Shown here in pieces: positions 5,304 to 6,932 of a stretch of DNA of 6,932 bases. The notes under the pieces were generated by a model, which saw only the letters and a program-made list of their open reading frames with translations, was not told the origin of the DNA and did no database searches. Position numbers and translations under genes: made by a program. This stretch comes from Paenibacillaceae bacterium. Lineage in GTDB: Bacteria > Bacillota > Bacilli > Paenibacillales > NBRC-103111. Each line of letters opens with the position of its first letter. The first letter of the stretch is position 1. The DNA lies in NCBI GenBank assembly GCA_020697475.1, contig JAJFMO010000191.1, positions 1 to 6,932 on the forward strand. Reading direction: 5' to 3'.

Positions 5304-5309
5304 ACAAGT

Positions 5310-6302
5310 CTATTGGCCGGGCGGGAGCAGGAAGCCCATTCGACGCTTCACTTCCGTTAACGTGCGATTGGCCGTTTGAGAAGCGTTGAATGCTCCCTTG
5401 GACAGCACGTCGTATATTTCTCCGCTTTCGCGAATCTCCTTGTACCGCTGCTGGATCGGCTCGAGCACGGCAACGACCTGCTCGGCCAATTCCTTCTTGA
5501 ACGGCCCGTAGCCCAAGCCGGCGAACCGTTCTTCCACCTCGGCCACCCCAATATTGGCGCATTGCGCGAAGATGCCGATCAAATTGCTGATCTCCGGCTT
5601 CGTCGCGGGATCGTATTTCACTTCGCGCCCCGAGTCCGTAACGGCTCGGCTGATCTTCTTGCGAATCACATCCGGAGAATCAAGCATCGCGATATAACTG
5701 CCTGCCACCGGATTGCTCTTGCTCATCTTCTTCGTCGCATCATCGAGCGACATAATTCGCGCACCCACTTCAGGAATATACGGTTGCGGAATTTTCAGAC
5801 AGTCCCCGAACCGATGATTGAATCGCTGCGCCAAGTCGCGGGTAATCTCCAGATGTTGCTTCTGATCGTCCCCCACCGGCACCAAATCGGCCTCATACAA
5901 CAAGATATCTGCAGCCATCAGCGCAGGATATGTGAACAGCCCCGCTCCAACCGCCTCTTTGCCAGCCGCCTTGTCCTTGAATTGGGTCATCCGTTCCAGC
6001 TCGCCCATATAAACAAGGGTGGTCATCAGCCATCCCAATTCGGCGTGCGCCGGCACATGCGATTGAAGGAAAATGTTCGCCTTGAGCGGATCGATGCCCG
6101 CCGCCAGAAACAGCGCCGCCACCGCCTCGGATTGCTCACGCAGCGCTTCCGGCTCCTGAGGTACGGTCACCGCGTGCAGATCGACCACCATAAAATAACA
6201 TTCGTGCTCATGCTGAAGCTTCACGAAATTGCGCATCGCGCCTATGTAATTGCCTAACGTCAAATTTCCGCTCGGTTGAATTCCCGATAATACTCTCGCC
6301 AA
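5310..6302 (-). CDS. trpS: Tryptophan--tRNA ligase
   Basis: TrpRS activates tryptophan with ATP and charges tRNA-Trp in the cytoplasm. The 330-residue length is standard for the compact bacterial class Ic enzyme. The N-terminal ATP site is PSGNLTLGNYIGA at 10-22, where TLGN replaces the HIGH tetrad as usual in this family. VGDDQKQH at 143-150 belongs to the substrate pocket region, and the second class I signature KMSKS is at 192-196, intact. The start is TTG at 6302-6300, with GGAGG (6315-6311) 8 nt upstream and no ATG nearby; the protein begins MARVLSGIQPSG as expected. A promoter with a perfect TATAAT box lies only about 20 nt before the start codon. The 70 bp to the divergent gene leaves no room for a T-box leader, so tRNA-sensing control of the sort seen at some Bacillota synthetase genes is unlikely here. 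Confidence 0.98.
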   Translation of the reverse strand: MARVLSGIQPSGNLTLGNYIGAMRNFVKLQHEHECYFMVVDLHAVTVPQEPEALREQSEAVAALFLAAGIDPLKANIFLQSHVPAHAELGWLMTTLVYMGELERMTQFKDKAAGKEAVGAGLFTYPALMAADILLYEADLVPVGDDQKQHLEITRDLAQRFNHRFGDCLKIPQPYIPEVGARIMSLDDATKKMSKSNPVAGSYIAMLDSPDVIRKKISRAVTDSGREVKYDPATKPEISNLIGIFAQCANIGVAEVEERFAGLGYGPFKKELAEQVVAVLEPIQQRYKEIRESGEIYDVLSKGAFNASQTANRTLTEVKRRMGFLLPPGQ

Positions 6303-6330
6303 TTGACTCGCCTCCGGCTATTATTATAGC
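6303..6330 (+). promoter_or_regulatory. Candidate promoter of the aldose epimerase gene, overlapping that of trpS
   Basis: TTGACT (6303-6308; 5 of 6 matches) and TATAGC (6325-6330; 4 of 6) are separated by 16 bp on the plus strand. The -10 overlaps the trpS -10 on the opposite strand, and the -35 abuts the trpS start codon. Transcription would start near 6337, leaving a leader of about 36 nt with the GGAGGAGG site. Confidence 0.4.
6311..6315 (-). promoter_or_regulatory. Ribosome binding site supporting the TTG start of trpS
   Basis: GGAGG on the minus strand lies 8 nt before TTG 6302-6300. It supports the non-ATG start, because the protein that follows begins exactly at the conserved N-terminus. 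Confidence 0.85.
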
Positions 6331-6353
6331 TTATATAGGTAAGAACTTTCCAA
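6323..6353 (-). promoter_or_regulatory. Candidate trpS promoter
   Basis: On the minus strand a perfect TATAAT (6328-6323) is preceded by TTGGAA (6353-6348; 4 of 6 matches) at 19 bp, slightly longer than the preferred 17. Transcription would start near 6316, at the edge of the ribosome site, giving a very short leader of about 14 nt. That is tight, and either an alternative start or another promoter is possible. Confidence 0.45.
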
Positions 6354-6372
6354 TTTGGAGGAGGCTTGGAGG

Positions 6373-6932
6373 ATGACGACAATCCTCGATTGGCATGGCG
6401 AACAAGTATATATGATGGAAAATGACCGGTTGCAAGTGTACTTATGCCCGGCCATCGGCAACAATCTATTCCGTATTCGAGATTTGGTGCTGGATCGGGA
6501 AGTGATTCGCGTACCGGATACTCCGGCGACGCTGAAGGAGAATCCGATTCATTACGGCTGTCCGCTGCTCATGCCGCCGAGCCGGATTCGGGAAGGGAAA
6601 TTTCATTACCGCGGGCGCGATTACCAGTTCGAGATCAATTCGAATGGTCACCATATTCACGGGCTGATCAAATCCCGCCCCTGGCGCGTCACGGAAACGG
6701 TCGAGGGATCGACGGTGCAAGCTGTTACCTGCACCCTTTCAACCTCCGACTTCCCCGACTTGATTCGACAATATCCGCACGATCTGACGTTTGCAATGAC
6801 GTATGTGCTGGAGGAGAGTTCACTGGTTCAAAAGTTGACCGTCACGAATCAAGGCAAGGAGGCCGCTCCGTTCGGTTATGGAGTTCATACTTGGTTCAAC
6901 CTTGACAGCGAGCCCGATCAATGGACGTTATC
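6373..6932 (+). CDS. Aldose 1-epimerase (mutarotase) family protein, 5' part
   Basis: The frame opens at ATG 6373 and is still open at the end of the window, giving 186 visible codons of a protein usually about 300-350 residues long. Galactose mutarotase-like proteins (PF01263) interconvert the alpha and beta anomers of sugars or sugar phosphates. Visible family features are CPLLMPPSRIREGKF (63-77), matching the P-x-L-x-P-x-x-x-R-I motif with glycine after it, His96 in HHIHG (93-97), and His172 in GYGVHTWFN (168-176), where most members have HPYFN. The two histidines are the expected catalytic acid/substrate-binding pair; the catalytic base glutamate lies beyond the window. A GGAGGAGG site (6357-6364) is 8 nt before the ATG; a second GGAGG directly touching the ATG is too close to serve. 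It is divergent from trpS. The exact sugar substrate is unknown. Confidence 0.9.
   Translation, partial: MTTILDWHGEQVYMMENDRLQVYLCPAIGNNLFRIRDLVLDREVIRVPDTPATLKENPIHYGCPLLMPPSRIREGKFHYRGRDYQFEINSNGHHIHGLIKSRPWRVTETVEGSTVQAVTCTLSTSDFPDLIRQYPHDLTFAMTYVLEESSLVQKLTVTNQGKEAAPFGYGVHTWFNLDSEPDQWTL

Noticed and set aside
5376..6257. Long plus-strand open frame (293 codons) opposite trpS
   Set aside because: It is entirely antisense to trpS, which has intact class I synthetase motifs. Its translation is Arg/His/Leu-rich with no recognisable domain, and it has no convincing ribosome site.
6303..6372. T-box leader for trpS
   Set aside because: Only 70 bp separate trpS from the divergent gene, which is too short for a T-box, and no T-box sequence is visible.
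1..6932. Mobile element, CRISPR array, toxin-antitoxin pair or defence system
   Set aside because: I looked for transposase or integrase motifs, terminal repeats, regularly spaced repeats and paired small genes and found none. The inverted repeats present are short and are explained as terminators or possible regulatory sites.

Overview
The window looks like chromosomal DNA from an endospore-forming Bacillota of the Bacillales, most likely a Paenibacillaceae-type organism with moderate GC. Two genes belong to spores: a GerQ-type coat protein and an alpha/beta-type small acid-soluble spore protein (SASP). Ribosome binding sites are strong AGGAGG types, TTG starts occur, and the housekeeping genes resemble Bacillales versions. 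The exact genus is an inference. Every substantial stretch is accounted for by ordinary genes. I see no mobile element, CRISPR array, rRNA or tRNA gene, prophage or defence island, and nothing that looks like a new multi-gene system.

Layout. (1) Positions 1-303 (+): the 3' part of a small Toprim-domain protein resembling YusF. It overlaps tail to tail by 25 bp with the next gene. (2) Positions 279-2807 (-): a three-gene cluster transcribed leftward in the order ctaB (heme O synthase), an SCO1/SenC copper chaperone, and an AEC-family permease. Gaps are 23 and 34 bp, and a good sigma-A-type promoter lies just upstream of ctaB. The first two genes serve assembly of heme-copper terminal oxidase: CtaB makes heme O for the catalytic subunit, and Sco helps metallate the CuA site. 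(3) Positions 2994-3425 (+): gerQ, with a sigma-E-like -10 element, followed by a hairpin-rich trailer and an intrinsic terminator. (4) Positions 3687-4670 (+): a YfhP-like membrane-bound metal-dependent hydrolase with a TTG start. (5) Positions 4765-4989 (-): an alpha/beta SASP with a convincing sigma-G promoter and a strong leftward terminator that separates it from the YfhP-like gene. (6) Positions 5115-5303 (+): a 62-residue two-helix membrane protein, possibly YlaF/DUF5325. (7) Positions 5310-6302 (-): trpS, convergent with the small membrane protein at a 6 bp gap. (8) Positions 6373-6932 (+): the 5' part of an aldose 1-epimerase family gene that runs off the window. It diverges from trpS across a 70 bp region where opposing promoters appear to overlap.

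The genes form a respiratory-assembly block on the left, a sporulation-linked middle (the mother-cell coat protein GerQ and the forespore DNA-protecting SASP), and housekeeping genes on the right. The most useful second-look items are the absence of N-terminal lysines in GerQ, the compartment-specific promoter candidates, a 14 bp palindrome at the SASP transcription start, and overlapping bidirectional promoters between trpS and the mutarotase gene.
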